A stretch of 64,000 nucleotides of DNA from Paenibacillus dauci (GCF_000971985.1 NZ_KQ040802.1:1-64000); one strand, 5' to 3'. Shown: positions 8,526 to 18,688, counted from the stretch's first letter. The notes: a model not told the origin generated them from the sequence alone. Translations and numbers: made by a program.

Positions 8526-8808
8526 GGGTGGTTCGCTCCTTTTCAAATAGGCAATGTTGTCACTGCCAGTTATTCTGAAAAAACACAAAGAACGCTCCTC
8601 ATCAACTTGGGACGAGGAGCGTTCTGCTCGCGGTGCCACCCAATTTGATCGAAGTACTATGACTCCGATCCACTCAGGTTCCATGATAACGGGCGGATAC
8701 CGTTTAACTTAGGGTAACAGCTGCTATTTTACGTATAGCTTGTGCTGTTCCTTGACGAGAACGCCTCCAGGTTGGATTCCTTTCAGTGGCCGTTTCGTGA
8801 TATGTATT
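8526..8808 (-). promoter_or_regulatory. T-box leader of serS
   Basis: Read on the minus strand, the leader contains the T-box motif GGGTGGCACCGCG (8641-8629) followed by a strong terminator hairpin (arms gaacgctcctc and gaggagcgttc) and a T-rich tail. This is the hallmark of tRNA-sensing antitermination. Upstream it carries several hairpins, including AACAGC/GCTGTT with inner GCTAT/ATAGC, and AACGG/CCGTT. A serine codon TCC in 'ggaatccaacc' is a candidate specifier, but I could not confirm the stem I fold. Uncharged tRNA-Ser would switch serS on. Confidence 0.85.
8576..8626 (-). terminator. T-box terminator hairpin of serS
   Basis: On the minus strand gaacgctcctc (8624-8614 side) and gaggagcgttc (8600-8590 side) pair over 11 bp and are followed by tttgtgtttttt. 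It is the OFF state of the T-box switch; the alternative pairing uses the T-box motif just 5' of it. Confidence 0.85.
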
Positions 8809-8814
8809 TGTGCT

Positions 8815-8843
8815 AGTGTACTTGATCGGATACAATACGTCAA
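8815..8843 (-). promoter_or_regulatory. SigA promoter of serS
   Basis: On the minus strand TTGACG (8843-8838) is followed by a 17-nt spacer and TACACT (8820-8815), a good housekeeping promoter. Transcription should start near 8808, giving a leader of about 283 nt, which suits a T-box. Confidence 0.75.
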
Positions 8844-8945
8844 GCTGCCAGTCGCTTGCCGGTTTATCCTTGGATTCCATGCCGTCTTCTGTTGCGGTAT
8901 GATCAAGTTATACGGAATAACTCTAGATGATAGGAGGTTTCTTTT

Positions 8946-9341
8946 GTGAGTATCACAGATTCGAACATTACTTATCTGCTGTATCATCATGATAGACCGC
9001 GTAATGATCCTGGCTACTTTTTTGGCACGGCACGGCCGGGGGATGATGACTACAGCAATGAAGAGTTGCTATTTGTTTACTTTACGGATTTTGCCGAATT
9101 GGTTCCAATTATTGAAAAGCAGTATCCATTAACCGATCCGAAAACCGGGGAAGTCTACGACAGCTTTGATCATTGTTGGGATAATGCCATTGCTGCGCCG
9201 GTCTGGCAGCGTATTTTGCAGGAAATGGATCAATTCTCGGCAGCAAATGAAGATCATCGTGCTTTTATTGATTTGTTCACCGATTGGATACGGACTCAGC
9301 TTCAGCATGCGGATGAGATTGTTGTAGAGGGTACGTTATAA
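8946..9341 (+). CDS. hypothetical acidic protein
   Basis: A 131-residue soluble protein that I do not recognise. It begins with GTG 5 nt after taggaggttt, a strong ribosome binding site. It is rich in Asp, Glu and aromatic residues, with 'HHDRPRNDPGYFFG' near the N-terminus and an amphipathic helical C-terminal half. There is no signal peptide, membrane segment or cysteine motif; one Cys is present. It lies 68 nt upstream of a metallophosphoesterase gene on the same strand, so the two may be co-transcribed. No function is proposed. Confidence 0.8.
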   Translation: MSITDSNITYLLYHHDRPRNDPGYFFGTARPGDDDYSNEELLFVYFTDFAELVPIIEKQYPLTDPKTGEVYDSFDHCWDNAIAAPVWQRILQEMDQFSAANEDHRAFIDLFTDWIRTQLQHADEIVVEGTL

Positions 9342-9409
9342 AGAAGCAAGTCAAGCAGCAAATACAGAAACGATGAAGCAAGTACAACATCCTGGAAGGA
9401 GGTACTCAT

Positions 9410-10327
9410 ATGCTGGAAATAGTACATATCCATAATGAACCTGTAGAAGTATTTACGTATATTACAGCAGCTCAAGGCAGTCAGGGGATAGAGTACAAGC
9501 AACTGCCTGTATACAGCGGTACCATAAAAGGTCTTCCCGAGACGATCGATGCCATTATTATTGCATCTGATTTGCAGGGAGTGACCCTACATAATCGATC
9601 CCTTCTCAAAGGCGAAGCAGATAGTCCAGAAGATGAAAATCTTATAGCCAAGCTGCATTCAAAAACAGAGGATACGCAGCATTATATGCAATCCTATCGT
9701 CTACTTGGCGAAGATTTGGCCGAAAGCCTGGAGTTGCTGCTGCAGATTGAATGGCCTGATATCCAGCAGGAAAAAGTATTGACGTTGTTATGTGGAGATC
9801 TGTACGCCGATCCACTGCAACGAGGTGCCAGTGGAAGCCCATTATCCGTCTGGGAAGCTTTTCGGCAAAAATTCCGGTATATGACGGCAGTTTCAGGCAA
9901 CCACGATATTTTTACGGATGAGGATATGCAATGCTTGAATACTCGCCCTGAAGCAGTCTGGATGCTGAAGCCGCAACTGCTGGATATTGCCAATATTCAT
10001 ATTGCCGGATTGGGCGGTATAATCGGTAGAACGGACAAGCCCAATCGAATGGCAGCACCGGAATTCCTGAAGCATATGGCTCATTTGCTAAAGAAAACAC
10101 CGGATATTATGCTGATGCATCAGGGGCCGGATGATCCTGTTTATAACCGCCCTGGAGCGCCAGCCGTACGATTGGAATTGGAACAGCATAATCCCGTATT
10201 ACTCTGCTGTGGACACGTGGGATGGCAGACTCATGATCATCAGGAGCATTATGCCACCCTACCCAATGGAACCCAGATACTGAATACCGATGGCAAAGTA
10301 TTTGTTTATACTTCCACCCCCAAATAA
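9410..10327 (+). CDS. metallophosphoesterase family protein, atypical motifs
   Basis: A 305-residue cytosolic protein with the calcineurin-like phosphoesterase layout. The motifs appear in order: ASDLQG (where DxH is usual), CGDLY (GD), SGNHDIF (GNHD), LMHQGP (H) and CGHVG (where GHxH is usual). The first-motif His is replaced by Gln and the last His by Gly, so metal binding at one site may be altered. The N-terminal ~45 residues precede the domain. Start: ATG after ggaaggaggtactcat, an ideal site. It follows the unknown 8946-9341 gene. The substrate is unknown; a nucleotide or protein phosphatase role is possible. Confidence 0.8.
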   Translation: MLEIVHIHNEPVEVFTYITAAQGSQGIEYKQLPVYSGTIKGLPETIDAIIIASDLQGVTLHNRSLLKGEADSPEDENLIAKLHSKTEDTQHYMQSYRLLGEDLAESLELLLQIEWPDIQQEKVLTLLCGDLYADPLQRGASGSPLSVWEAFRQKFRYMTAVSGNHDIFTDEDMQCLNTRPEAVWMLKPQLLDIANIHIAGLGGIIGRTDKPNRMAAPEFLKHMAHLLKKTPDIMLMHQGPDDPVYNRPGAPAVRLELEQHNPVLLCCGHVGWQTHDHQEHYATLPNGTQILNTDGKVFVYTSTPK

Positions 10328-10394
10328 CGATTTCTGTAACCGTTCCGTATGAGCTTAAACACTCAAAAACAAAACAAACTTCTCCTGTCTGCTA

Positions 10395-10422
10395 TTGGCA
10401 AAACGGGATTTTATGGTATAAT
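10395..10422 (+). promoter_or_regulatory. SigA promoter of the ctsR operon
   Basis: TTGGCA (10395-10400), a 16-nt spacer and TATAAT (10417-10422) form a strong promoter about 230 nt before ctsR. The CtsR operator lies at the expected transcription start. Confidence 0.8.
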
Positions 10423-10429
10423 ATTATAA

Positions 10430-10446
10430 AGTCAAAGAAAGTCAAA
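10430..10446 (+). promoter_or_regulatory. CtsR operator
   Basis: Two direct heptads AGTCAAA (10430-10436 and 10440-10446) separated by GAA match the CtsR consensus RGTCAAANANRGTCAAA. The site starts 8 nt after the -10 box, so bound CtsR would block transcription. This indicates autoregulation of the ctsR-mcsA-mcsB-clpC operon under heat or protein stress. Confidence 0.9.
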
Positions 10447-10518
10447 GTCAGCGAGCAAATGCAGTAATATATTTGCCTGTAGAATGGATGTGATCCTGCA
10501 AAGTGACGATCTGTTTCG

Positions 10519-10549
10519 ATCTGTATAACAGATTGTTACGAACGTTCGT
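10519..10549. promoter_or_regulatory. two inverted repeats in the ctsR leader
   Basis: ATCTGT (10519-10524) and ACAGAT (10528-10533) flank ATA. Immediately after is the 12-bp perfect palindrome ACGAACGTTCGT (10538-10549). They lie in the ~210-nt untranslated leader of ctsR. They may be RNA hairpins or a second operator; the palindrome is too short for the standard 14-bp LexA box. Confidence 0.35.
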
Positions 10550-10652
10550 TTCTGACCATGAAATTTATGGTTAAGTGATATTTATGTAGACTTTGATATT
10601 ATCATTGGCGAATTCATGTTTGCAGGTTTAACTATACATGGAGGAGGATACA

Positions 10653-11111
10653 ATGCGTAATATCTCCGACATTATCGAACAATATTTAAAACGGATACTT
10701 CAGGAAGGTGAAGGAGCGATAGAGATTCAGCGCAACGATCTGGCTGATCAGTTCTCGTGTGTGCCTTCACAGATCAATTATGTTATCAGCACCCGCTTTA
10801 CTCTTGAAAAAGGATACCTCGTTGAAAGTAAGCGGGGAGGCGGGGGCTATATCCGCATACGGCGTATCGAACTGCCTGCTCATTCGACGATCCATACTCA
10901 TATTCACGAAAGTATCGGTCAGAATATGAGTCAGGTGGCAGCAGAAGGACTTATTTATCAGTTGCTGGAAGCAAGGCTTATTTCCAAGCGTGAAGCCGAG
11001 CTGATGCGTTCTGTCGTATGCCGGGACGTTATTTCATTGAATCTTCCCTACCGGGATGAAGTCCGTGCCAGGATGATGAAGGCCATGTTGATTTCATTGC
11101 TTGGCTCCTGA
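10653..11111 (+). CDS. ctsR: transcriptional repressor CtsR
   Basis: A 152-residue class III heat-shock repressor that dimerises on tandem heptads and represses the clp genes. The start is the ATG at 10653 (MRNISDIIEQ), since gaggagg sits just upstream and the earlier ATG at 10638 would include it. The winged-helix domain is residues ~1-75, with 'QFSCVPSQINYVISTRF' and the glycine-rich wing 'KRGGGGYIRI', whose Arg is the known heat-sensor and McsB target region. The C-terminal domain (~80-152) mediates dimerisation. It is first in the four-gene operon and controls its own promoter through the operator at 10430-10446. Confidence 0.96.
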   Translation: MRNISDIIEQYLKRILQEGEGAIEIQRNDLADQFSCVPSQINYVISTRFTLEKGYLVESKRGGGGYIRIRRIELPAHSTIHTHIHESIGQNMSQVAAEGLIYQLLEARLISKREAELMRSVVCRDVISLNLPYRDEVRARMMKAMLISLLGS

Positions 11112-11135
11112 TATCTGGCAAAGGGGGTAATTGTG

Positions 11136-11660
11136 ATGGTCTGTCAGGAATGTCAAAAGAGACCGGCTACTCTTCATTTTACCAAAATCGTAAATGGGGA
11201 AAAAACGGAATTTCATATTTGCGAACATTGTGCCCGTGAAAAAGGCGAACTGATTCCGGGTACATCCGGAGGCTTTTCGATTCATAATCTGCTGTCGGGA
11301 TTGATGGACTTTGATTCCAGCAACAAAGGTCAGGTTGCCGGACCTCCTGTGCAGGAATTACAATGTCCGGAATGCGGCATGACTTATACCCAATTTCGCA
11401 AACTGGGACGGTTTGGCTGTAGTTCCTGTTACAAGACATTTGATGCCAAACTGGACCCACTGCTTAAAAGGGTGCATGGCAGTACCGCTCATACCGGTAA
11501 ACTGCCTGGTCGCGCCGGTGTTCAGATCAAAATCAGACAGCAGATGCACGAGCTCAAGCAGCAGCTTCAGCAGAGCATCGCTGATGAGGAATTTGAACAG
11601 GCTGCAGAGCTGAGAGATCAGATCCGTGGACTGGAGAAGCAGATTTCACAGGAGTCGTAA
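11136..11660 (+). CDS. mcsA: McsA, activator of arginine kinase McsB
   Basis: A 174-residue zinc-binding adaptor that activates McsB and takes part in CtsR inactivation and protein quality control. It has CxxC pairs: MVCQEC and HICEHC near the N-terminus, then CPEC and CSSC around residues ~75-97. The C-terminus (~135-170) is a UVR-type coiled coil ('DEEFEQAAELRDQIRGLEKQ') that can contact ClpC. I use the ATG at 11136, which gives the family start MxCQEC; the GTG at 11133 is one codon earlier. It lies between ctsR and mcsB. Confidence 0.95.
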   Translation: MVCQECQKRPATLHFTKIVNGEKTEFHICEHCAREKGELIPGTSGGFSIHNLLSGLMDFDSSNKGQVAGPPVQELQCPECGMTYTQFRKLGRFGCSSCYKTFDAKLDPLLKRVHGSTAHTGKLPGRAGVQIKIRQQMHELKQQLQQSIADEEFEQAAELRDQIRGLEKQISQES

Positions 11661-11673
11661 GGAGGAATGCCGT

Positions 11674-12747
11674 ATGCCCAATCTCCGTTTTACCGAGAAG
11701 CCTTTGAGTGAGTGGATGAAAGAAGGCGGAGAGCATTCGGATGTTGTAATCAGCAGCAGAGTACGTATTGCGCGTAATCTGGTTCATCACCCTTTTCCTA
11801 TTGTTGCTTCTGCCGAGCAGGCAGAGGCCGTGCAGGGACAGCTGATCGAAGCGCTGGGAAGTGAATCGATACAGAGCATAGGTACTTTTGAACCTATCAT
11901 ATTGAGTGAACTGGATGATGTGGATAAGGAAGTGCTGATGGAGAAACACCTGATCAGTCCGAGCCTTATTAATGAATCCAGAGCAGGAGCAGTGCTGCTG
12001 GCCGAGGATGAGTCGGTAAGCATCATGCTTAATGAAGAGGATCATCTGCGGATTCAGTGTCTGTATCCGGGGTTTCAGCTTCAGGAGGCATGGGAGCGCG
12101 CATCCGGTATTGACGATGCTTTTGAAAAGGCCGTTAATTATGCATTCGATGATCATCGAGGCTATATGACCAGTTGTCCTACCAATATGGGTACCGGACT
12201 GCGGGCTTCGGTAATGCTTCATCTGCCGGCGCTGGCGATCATGAACCAGGTGGGACGCATTTTGTCGGCGGTCTCGCAGGTTGGACTTGCAGTACGAGGT
12301 TTGTATGGTGAAGGCAGTGAAGCGATCGGTAATATTTTTCAGATTTCCAACCAGATTACTCTGGGATTATCGGAAGAGGAAATTATCGATAATCTGCGCA
12401 GCGTAGTGCTGCAAATCATTGAGTATGAGCAGCATGCCCGCAATCGTCTGCTGACCGAATCCCGTCTGCGCATAACAGACCGGATTATGCGTTCTTATGG
12501 AATTCTGTGTTATGCCACTATGATGGATTCTAAGGAAGCATTTCAGCGTATCTCCGATGTGCGACTGGGCGTGGATCTTGGATTGATCGACAAGACGACG
12601 GTTACGCAGATGAACGAGTTAATGATTATGACACAATCGGGTTTCCTTCAGAAAACCTTCGGTGTTAAAATGGGATCAGGAGAACGCGATATGTACCGGG
12701 CGCAGCTGATCCGCGATAAATTGGGTAATGTACACGTAGAAGACTAA
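11674..12747 (+). CDS. mcsB: protein arginine kinase McsB
   Basis: A 357-residue phosphagen-kinase-fold enzyme that phosphorylates protein arginines, marking proteins for ClpC-ClpP degradation and inactivating CtsR. It starts at [15 protein letters not shown] (ATG 11674, with ggagga 8 nt upstream), since 16 residues upstream do not fit the family. Visible motifs are the nucleotide-binding '[10 protein letters not shown]' near residues 30-40, the catalytic-loop '[18 protein letters not shown]' and '[14 protein letters not shown]'. It starts 13 nt after mcsA and is followed by clpC. Confidence 0.96.
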   Translation: MPNLRFTEKPLSEWMKEGGEHSDVVISSRVRIARNLVHHPFPIVASAEQAEAVQGQLIEALGSESIQSIGTFEPIILSELDDVDKEVLMEKHLISPSLINESRAGAVLLAEDESVSIMLNEEDHLRIQCLYPGFQLQEAWERASGIDDAFEKAVNYAFDDHRGYMTSCPTNMGTGLRASVMLHLPALAIMNQVGRILSAVSQVGLAVRGLYGEGSEAIGNIFQISNQITLGLSEEEIIDNLRSVVLQIIEYEQHARNRLLTESRLRITDRIMRSYGILCYATMMDSKEAFQRISDVRLGVDLGLIDKTTVTQMNELMIMTQSGFLQKTFGVKMGSGERDMYRAQLIRDKLGNVHVED

Positions 12748-12766
12748 ACCGTGGAGGTGCTTGAAT

Positions 12767-15238
12767 ATGATGTTTGGTAGATTTACGGAGCGAGCTCAAA
12801 AAGTTCTGGCTTTGGCTCAGGAAGAAGCAGTTCGTCTCGGTCACAACAACATCGGTACAGAGCATATTTTGCTTGGATTGATTCGTGAAGGTGAAGGCAT
12901 CGCAGCCAAAGCGCTGATCGGTCTGGGTCTTGGACTTGAGAAAATTCAGGATGAAGTCGAATCTCTGATTGGTAGAGGACAGGAACAGCCTACAAATATT
13001 GCATATACTCCGCGTGCCAAAAAAGTGATTGAGCTATCCATGGATGAAGCACGCAAGCTTGGTCATACTTATGTGGGTACAGAGCACATTCTGCTCGGTC
13101 TGATCCGTGAAGGTGAAGGTGTAGCAGCAAGAGTGCTGAACAATCTGGGTATTAGCCTGAACAAGGCACGTCAACAGGTATTGCAGCTGCTGGGCAGTAA
13201 TGAAGCGGTATCCAGCCATCACGGTACTCCTGCTAATGTAAGTACGCCTACACTGGATAGTCTGGCACGCGATCTGACGGCTATTGCTAAAGATAGCAAC
13301 CTGGATCCGGTTATTGGCCGCAGCAAGGAGATCGAACGCGTGATTCAGGTATTGAGCCGTCGTACCAAAAATAACCCGGTCTTGATCGGTGAACCGGGCG
13401 TTGGTAAAACAGCCATTGCCGAAGGTCTCGCTCAGAAAATTATCAACAACGAGATTCCGGAGACTCTCCGTGACAAGCGTGTTATGACGCTGGATATGGG
13501 TTCTGTCGTAGCCGGAACCAAATATCGTGGTGAGTTTGAGGATCGTCTCAAAAAAATCATGGACGAAATTCGTCAAGCGGGTAATATCGTACTGTTCATT
13601 GATGAGTTGCACACATTGATCGGTGCAGGTGGAGCGGAAGGTGCAATTGATGCATCGAATATCCTGAAGCCTTCTCTGGCACGTGGTGAACTGCAATGTA
13701 TCGGTGCGACTACACTGGATGAGTATCGTAAATATATCGAGAAAGATGCGGCTCTGGAACGTCGTTTCCAACCAATCACCGTTGATCAGCCATCTCCGGA
13801 TGAAGCTGTACAGATCCTGATGGGTCTGCGTGATCGTTATGAAGCCCATCACCGTGTGAAAATTACGGATGAAGCGATTGAACAGGCTGTTAAATTGTCT
13901 GACCGTTATATTACGGATCGTTTCCTGCCGGATAAAGCGATTGACCTGATTGATGAAGCAGGTTCCAAAGTAAGATTGAACTCTTACACAATCCCGCCTA
14001 ATCTGAAGCAGCTGGAAAGCCGTCTGGAAGATATCCGCAAGGAAAAAGACGCCGCTGTACAAAGTCAGGAATTCGAGAAAGCGGCTGCTCTGCGTGATAC
14101 CGAGCAGAAAATCCGTGAAGAACTCGATACAACCAAGAACCAATGGAAAGAAAAGCAAGGTCGTACGGATTCCGAGGTTACTCCTGAAGATATCGCAGAT
14201 ATCGTTGCCAACTGGACAGGCATTCCGGTAACCAAGCTCAAAGAAGAGGAAACCGATCGTCTGCTCAATATGGAAAGCTTGCTGCACCAGCGCGTAATCG
14301 GTCAGGATGAAGCTGTCGTTGCTGTCAGCCGTGCAATCCGTCGTGCCCGTGCGGGTCTGAAAGATCCAAAACGTCCAATGGGTTCCTTTATCTTCCTCGG
14401 TCCTACAGGGGTTGGTAAAACCGAGCTCGCCCGTGCATTGGCCGAGTCCATGTTCGGTGATGAAAATGCCATTATCCGGATTGATATGTCCGAATACATG
14501 GAGAAACATTCGACTTCCCGTCTGGTCGGAGCGCCTCCAGGATATGTGGGTTATGAGGAAGGCGGTCAGCTGACCGAGAAAGTCCGCCGCAAACCATACT
14601 CTGTGGTCTTGCTGGATGAGATTGAGAAAGCTCACCCAGAAGTATTCAACATCCTACTGCAGGTACTGGAAGATGGTCGTCTGACCGATTCCAAAGGCCG
14701 TGTAGTCGATTTCCGGAATACACTGATTATCCTGACTTCTAACGTCGGCGCAGATGCAATCCGCCGGAACAGTACGCTTGGTTTTACAGCAACTGTAGAT
14801 TCGGGTGCAGAGTATACGAACATGAAAGGTAAAGTGACAGACGAACTGAAACGTCACTTCCGCCCAGAGTTCCTGAACCGTATTGATGATGTGATCGTAT
14901 TCCACTCTCTGGAAGAAAAACACATCGCCGAGATCGTAACCCTGATGTCCGAGGAACTGCGCAAGCGTCTGCGTGAGTATGCGGTAGACTTTACCCTTAC
15001 TGCCAGCGCCAAAGCGTTCCTTGCCAAAGAAGGATTCGATCCTGCGTATGGTGCACGTCCACTTCGTCGTGCGATCCAGAAGCATATCGAGGATCGTCTG
15101 TCCGAAGAACTGCTGACAGGCAGCGTGACCAAAGGGGATACCCTGCTGATCGACGAGAAAGACGGTGCGCTGACAGTAGATAAGGTTGATCCTGCTACCC
15201 AGGCAGACAGCGTCTCTGCCAACGAAGCAAATCTGTAA
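12767..15238 (+). CDS. clpC: ATP-dependent Clp protease ATPase subunit ClpC
   Basis: An 823-residue Hsp100/AAA+ unfoldase that feeds substrates, including arginine-phosphorylated proteins, to ClpP. The N-terminal Clp_N double repeat covers ~1-145 (two copies of '[15 protein letters not shown]'). The first AAA+ module has Walker [10 protein letters not shown] and Walker B VLFIDEL. A coiled-coil M domain with a UVR segment lies near 420-480. The second module has GPTGVGKTE and 'LLDEIEKAH'. The start is [11 protein letters not shown] at 12767, with gtggaggtg upstream; a TTG two codons earlier is too close to that site. It ends the CtsR operon. Confidence 0.97.
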   Translation: MMFGRFTERAQKVLALAQEEAVRLGHNNIGTEHILLGLIREGEGIAAKALIGLGLGLEKIQDEVESLIGRGQEQPTNIAYTPRAKKVIELSMDEARKLGHTYVGTEHILLGLIREGEGVAARVLNNLGISLNKARQQVLQLLGSNEAVSSHHGTPANVSTPTLDSLARDLTAIAKDSNLDPVIGRSKEIERVIQVLSRRTKNNPVLIGEPGVGKTAIAEGLAQKIINNEIPETLRDKRVMTLDMGSVVAGTKYRGEFEDRLKKIMDEIRQAGNIVLFIDELHTLIGAGGAEGAIDASNILKPSLARGELQCIGATTLDEYRKYIEKDAALERRFQPITVDQPSPDEAVQILMGLRDRYEAHHRVKITDEAIEQAVKLSDRYITDRFLPDKAIDLIDEAGSKVRLNSYTIPPNLKQLESRLEDIRKEKDAAVQSQEFEKAAALRDTEQKIREELDTTKNQWKEKQGRTDSEVTPEDIADIVANWTGIPVTKLKEEETDRLLNMESLLHQRVIGQDEAVVAVSRAIRRARAGLKDPKRPMGSFIFLGPTGVGKTELARALAESMFGDENAIIRIDMSEYMEKHSTSRLVGAPPGYVGYEEGGQLTEKVRRKPYSVVLLDEIEKAHPEVFNILLQVLEDGRLTDSKGRVVDFRNTLIILTSNVGADAIRRNSTLGFTATVDSGAEYTNMKGKVTDELKRHFRPEFLNRIDDVIVFHSLEEKHIAEIVTLMSEELRKRLREYAVDFTLTASAKAFLAKEGFDPAYGARPLRRAIQKHIEDRLSEELLTGSVTKGDTLLIDEKDGALTVDKVDPATQADSVSANEANL

Positions 15239-15298
15239 TCAAGGTCTCCTCTATTTCTGCAAAGGATAGAGGAATACCTATAGATATCGTGTATAAAT

Positions 15299-15347
15299 AA
15301 AGGTTGATTCCAAAGGCAAAATCGCCCGCGGAATCAACCTTTTTAAT
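15299..15347 (+). terminator. terminator after clpC
   Basis: aaggttgattcc and ggaatcaacctt form a 12-bp stem around an ~18-nt loop, followed by ttttt. It closes the ctsR-clpC operon before radA. Confidence 0.9.
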
Positions 15348-15447
15348 GTTATAATAGAATAGAATGTAAAATTCAAAACATTGTATTACGATAAAAAGAT
15401 ATGAGATGTTAACTGTTCGGTTAACGTATATATAGAAAGGGACGTCC

Positions 15448-16818
15448 ATGGCAAAAGTGAAAACAAAGTTTTTCTGTACGGATTGTGGATATGAATCTCC
15501 CAAATGGTATGGCAAGTGTCCAGGATGCCAAGCCTGGAATACCATGATCGAGGAGAAGGAAAGCACAGCGGTCAAAACGCAGGGCATGAATTCCTCCCTG
15601 TTCCAGACCAAGCAAAAGCCACAGGCAATTACAGAGATTGAAGCAGGCAAGGAGCCGCGTATCCAAACCGGGATTCAGGAGCTGAACCGCGTTCTGGGTG
15701 GAGGGGTAGTGCCTGGCTCGCTGGTACTTGTCGGTGGTGATCCGGGTATCGGTAAATCGACGCTGCTGCTGCAGACGTCGCATGCACTTACAAAGGCTGG
15801 ACTGCGTGTACTGTATATTTCTGGAGAGGAATCTGTTCGACAGACCAAACTGCGTGCAGAGCGGCTGGATGCGCTGTCTGATGAGCTTTTTGTACTGTGT
15901 GAAAGCAATATGGATCTGATCGAGGAAGCAATTGACAATTTGAATCCCAATTTTTTGGTTATTGATTCTATACAGACGGTATATCAGCCGGAAGTCACAA
16001 GTGCACCCGGCAGCGTATCCCAGGTACGCGAATGTACATCACGGTTTATGCGTGTAGCGAAAATTCGGGGCATAGCTACCGTGCTGGTTGGTCATGTGAC
16101 CAAGGAAGGCGCTATTGCCGGTCCGCGGATGCTAGAACATATGGTGGACTGCGTATTGTACTTTGAAGGGGAGCGTCATCATACGTACCGGATTCTGCGG
16201 GCAGTGAAGAACCGCTTTGGCTCAACGAACGAGATGGGGATTTTTGAAATGCATGAAGAAGGATTGACGGAAGTGTCCAATCCTTCGGAATTGTTCCTGT
16301 CCGAGCGTGCCATGGGAGCAGCCGGTTCGACTGTTGTAGCCAGTATGGAGGGTACGCGTCCGATGCTGGTTGAACTGCAGGCGCTGGTAGCAGCGACGCA
16401 TTTCCCTTCGCCACGGCGAATGGGTACCGGTGTAGATAATAACCGTCTGTCTTTGATTATTGCCGTACTGGAAAAACGTATGGGCATGTTCCTGCAAAAT
16501 CAGGATGCTTATCTGAATGTCGCAGGTGGCGTCAAACTGGATGAGCCAGCTGTCGATCTGGCAATCGCGGTCAGTCTGGCTTCCAGTTTCCGGGATGCAC
16601 CTACCAAGCCGGATGATGTAATTTTTGGAGAAATCGGTCTTACCGGTGAGGTACGTGCCGTGTCCAGAGCAGAACAGCGGGTCAAGGAAGCGGCCAAGCT
16701 GGGATTTAAACGGGTGATTTTGCCAGAGAAAAGTCTCAAGGGATGGAAGCATCCCAAGGATATTCAATTAATCGGTGTAAATACGGTAGCGGAAGCATTA
16801 AAGGCTGCGTTGGATTAG
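15448..16818 (+). CDS. radA: DNA repair protein RadA
   Basis: A 456-residue RecA-related helicase-like protein (RadA/Sms) that promotes branch migration in recombination repair. The N-terminal zinc ribbon has CTDC...CPGC at residues ~10-30. The ATPase core has Walker [11 protein letters not shown], then '[10 protein letters not shown]' and the RadA-specific KNRFG motif. The C-terminal Lon-protease-like domain (from ~300, '[18 protein letters not shown]') lacks protease activity in this family. The start is the ATG after gaaagggacgtcc. It is followed by disA at 12 nt, a pairing common in Bacillota. Confidence 0.96.
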   Translation: MAKVKTKFFCTDCGYESPKWYGKCPGCQAWNTMIEEKESTAVKTQGMNSSLFQTKQKPQAITEIEAGKEPRIQTGIQELNRVLGGGVVPGSLVLVGGDPGIGKSTLLLQTSHALTKAGLRVLYISGEESVRQTKLRAERLDALSDELFVLCESNMDLIEEAIDNLNPNFLVIDSIQTVYQPEVTSAPGSVSQVRECTSRFMRVAKIRGIATVLVGHVTKEGAIAGPRMLEHMVDCVLYFEGERHHTYRILRAVKNRFGSTNEMGIFEMHEEGLTEVSNPSELFLSERAMGAAGSTVVASMEGTRPMLVELQALVAATHFPSPRRMGTGVDNNRLSLIIAVLEKRMGMFLQNQDAYLNVAGGVKLDEPAVDLAIAVSLASSFRDAPTKPDDVIFGEIGLTGEVRAVSRAEQRVKEAAKLGFKRVILPEKSLKGWKHPKDIQLIGVNTVAEALKAALD

Positions 16819-16830
16819 GGGGAACAGTAG

Positions 16831-17907
16831 ATGAAGGAAATCAGTCAAGCAGAGAAAATCAATCGCCTGCTGAAAATGGTAGCGCCAGGCACAGCATTCC
16901 GGGATGGACTCGAAAACGTATTGCGGGCCAAAACGGGCGGACTTATTGTGGTTGGCTCAACTCCCCAGCTAATGGAAGTAGTAGATGGCGGCTTTTCCAT
17001 CGATTGCGAATTTTCTCCCAACTATTTGTATGAGTTGGCCAAAATGGATGGCGCCATTATTCTAAGTGGTGATCTGAAGCGGATTCTCTATGCGAATACG
17101 CAACTGATCCCGGATTCTTCCATCTCCTCGATTGAGACGGGGATTCGCCACCGTACGGCAGAACGGGTAGCCAAGCAGACCGGAGAACTCGTTATTTCGA
17201 TCTCGCAGCGTCGTAATATTATTACGCTGTACAAAGGGAATTTGCGTTATGCGCTCAAAGAGATCGGTGTTATCCTGACCAAAGCCAATCAGGCGATCCA
17301 GACGCTGGAACGTTATCAGGCCGTATTGAGCCAGGCACTGACCAACCTGACGGCTTCCGAATTCGAACAAATGGTTACGATCTCCGAGGTAGCAGGTGTG
17401 ATTCAGCGAGTAGAGATGGTACTGCGCATTCAGACCGAGATCAGCCGCTATATTACGGAACTTGGTGCGGAAGGCCGCCTTATTTCCATGCAGATGGAAG
17501 AAATGGTCGGTAATACGGAGGAAGAATTCCGATTGCTGCTCAAAGACTACGGACGCGATTGCAGTGAAGACAAGTTGAATGAAATTGTAAACAACCTTAA
17601 GCGGATTACCGATAATGAACTCATGGATGTCACGCAGATTGTCAAAATGCTGGGTTATCCTGTGGCGATTGCCCAGTCGGAAGAAGTGGTGCATGCCCGC
17701 GGATATCGTGTATTGAACAAGATTCCGAGATTGCCTAATGTGATTATCCACAATTTGGTCGAGCGTTTTGAAGCCCTGCATCAGGTAATAGGGGCAAGTA
17801 TTGAAGAGCTGGATGAAGTGGATGGCATTGGTGAAGTACGGGCAAGAACGATTCGTGCAGGTCTGGAACGCATTCAGGAACAAGTATTTATTGACAGACA
17901 AATCTAA
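16831..17907 (+). CDS. disA: DNA integrity scanning protein DisA (diadenylate cyclase)
   Basis: A 358-residue octameric enzyme that makes c-di-AMP from two ATP while moving on DNA, stopping at branched structures. The N-terminal DAC domain (~1-140) has the catalytic DGA (in KMDGAIILS) and RHRTAER motifs. A helical linker (~150-285) follows. The C-terminal helix-hairpin-helix DNA-binding domain (~290-355) shows '[18 protein letters not shown]'. It starts 12 nt after radA, whose product is known to restrain DisA. Start: ATG with gggggaac upstream. Confidence 0.96.
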   Translation: MKEISQAEKINRLLKMVAPGTAFRDGLENVLRAKTGGLIVVGSTPQLMEVVDGGFSIDCEFSPNYLYELAKMDGAIILSGDLKRILYANTQLIPDSSISSIETGIRHRTAERVAKQTGELVISISQRRNIITLYKGNLRYALKEIGVILTKANQAIQTLERYQAVLSQALTNLTASEFEQMVTISEVAGVIQRVEMVLRIQTEISRYITELGAEGRLISMQMEEMVGNTEEEFRLLLKDYGRDCSEDKLNEIVNNLKRITDNELMDVTQIVKMLGYPVAIAQSEEVVHARGYRVLNKIPRLPNVIIHNLVERFEALHQVIGASIEELDEVDGIGEVRARTIRAGLERIQEQVFIDRQI

Positions 17908-17962
17908 AAGCGTTAGAATCGTAAAGTTAATTGGTTAATATATCCATCTTTGAGGTGACAAA

Positions 17963-18688
17963 ATGATAACAAAATCAATTCCAAACCTGTGTACGCTGTT
18001 TAACCTGGGACTTGGAATGGTGGCTATTTTACTGTCGTTGAATGATAACTATAGTCTGGCAGCGATCATGGTAATTGTAGCAATGTTAATGGACGGTCTG
18101 GATGGTCGTATGGCCAGAGCGCTTAATGCCCAGAGTGAACTGGGAAAAGAACTCGATTCGCTGTCTGATCTGGTATCGTTCGGTGTGGCGCCTATTATTA
18201 TCATGTACAGTATTTCCTTTTATGATATTAATCCGGTGCTCGCTGTCGTAGCTTCGTTGATTTTCCCAATGTGCGGCGCAGTGCGTCTGGCACGATTCAA
18301 TGTAAAAGCAGGAGTGCCCGGATACTTCACCGGTCTGCCAATTCCGGCAGCAGGCGGCGTACTGGCAACTTTATCCTTATTCCATAACGAAGTCTCTACG
18401 CCTTATATGGTGATCAGCACATTAATATTGTCTTACCTGATGGTAAGCCGTGTGAAATACCCCAACTTCAAAAAAGTGGGTATCCCGCGCAAAGCATTAT
18501 GGCTGGCTCCATTCGTTGTTATCGTGGCGGTTGTTATCGCCATCATGTTCCCGGATCAAGTATCCAAACTGATTTTTGTGCCGCTGGCACTGTATGCATT
18601 GTATGGTTTCCAACAAAATATACGCCAGCTGACCCGACGTCGTAAGCATCAGGACGAAGACAACTCTTCCAAAGAATCTCTTCGTTAA
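17963..18688 (+). CDS. pssA: CDP-diacylglycerol--serine O-phosphatidyltransferase
   Basis: A 241-residue membrane enzyme that makes phosphatidylserine, the precursor of phosphatidylethanolamine. The CDP-alcohol phosphotransferase signature is seen as DGLDGRMAR...G...D...D at residues ~48-70 (DSLSDLVSFG at its end). About six to eight membrane segments follow. The C-terminal tail is charged (RRKHQDEDNSS). The start is ATG after tttgaggtgacaaa. It stands alone between disA and yacL with its own terminator; no decarboxylase gene follows. Confidence 0.94.
   Translation: MITKSIPNLCTLFNLGLGMVAILLSLNDNYSLAAIMVIVAMLMDGLDGRMARALNAQSELGKELDSLSDLVSFGVAPIIIMYSISFYDINPVLAVVASLIFPMCGAVRLARFNVKAGVPGYFTGLPIPAAGGVLATLSLFHNEVSTPYMVISTLILSYLMVSRVKYPNFKKVGIPRKALWLAPFVVIVAVVIAIMFPDQVSKLIFVPLALYALYGFQQNIRQLTRRRKHQDEDNSSKESLR

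Noticed and set aside
10538..10549. LexA (SOS) box upstream of ctsR
   Set aside because: ACGAACGTTCGT contains the CGAAC/GTTCG half-sites but lacks the 4-nt centre of the Bacillus LexA box, so I list it only as a palindrome.
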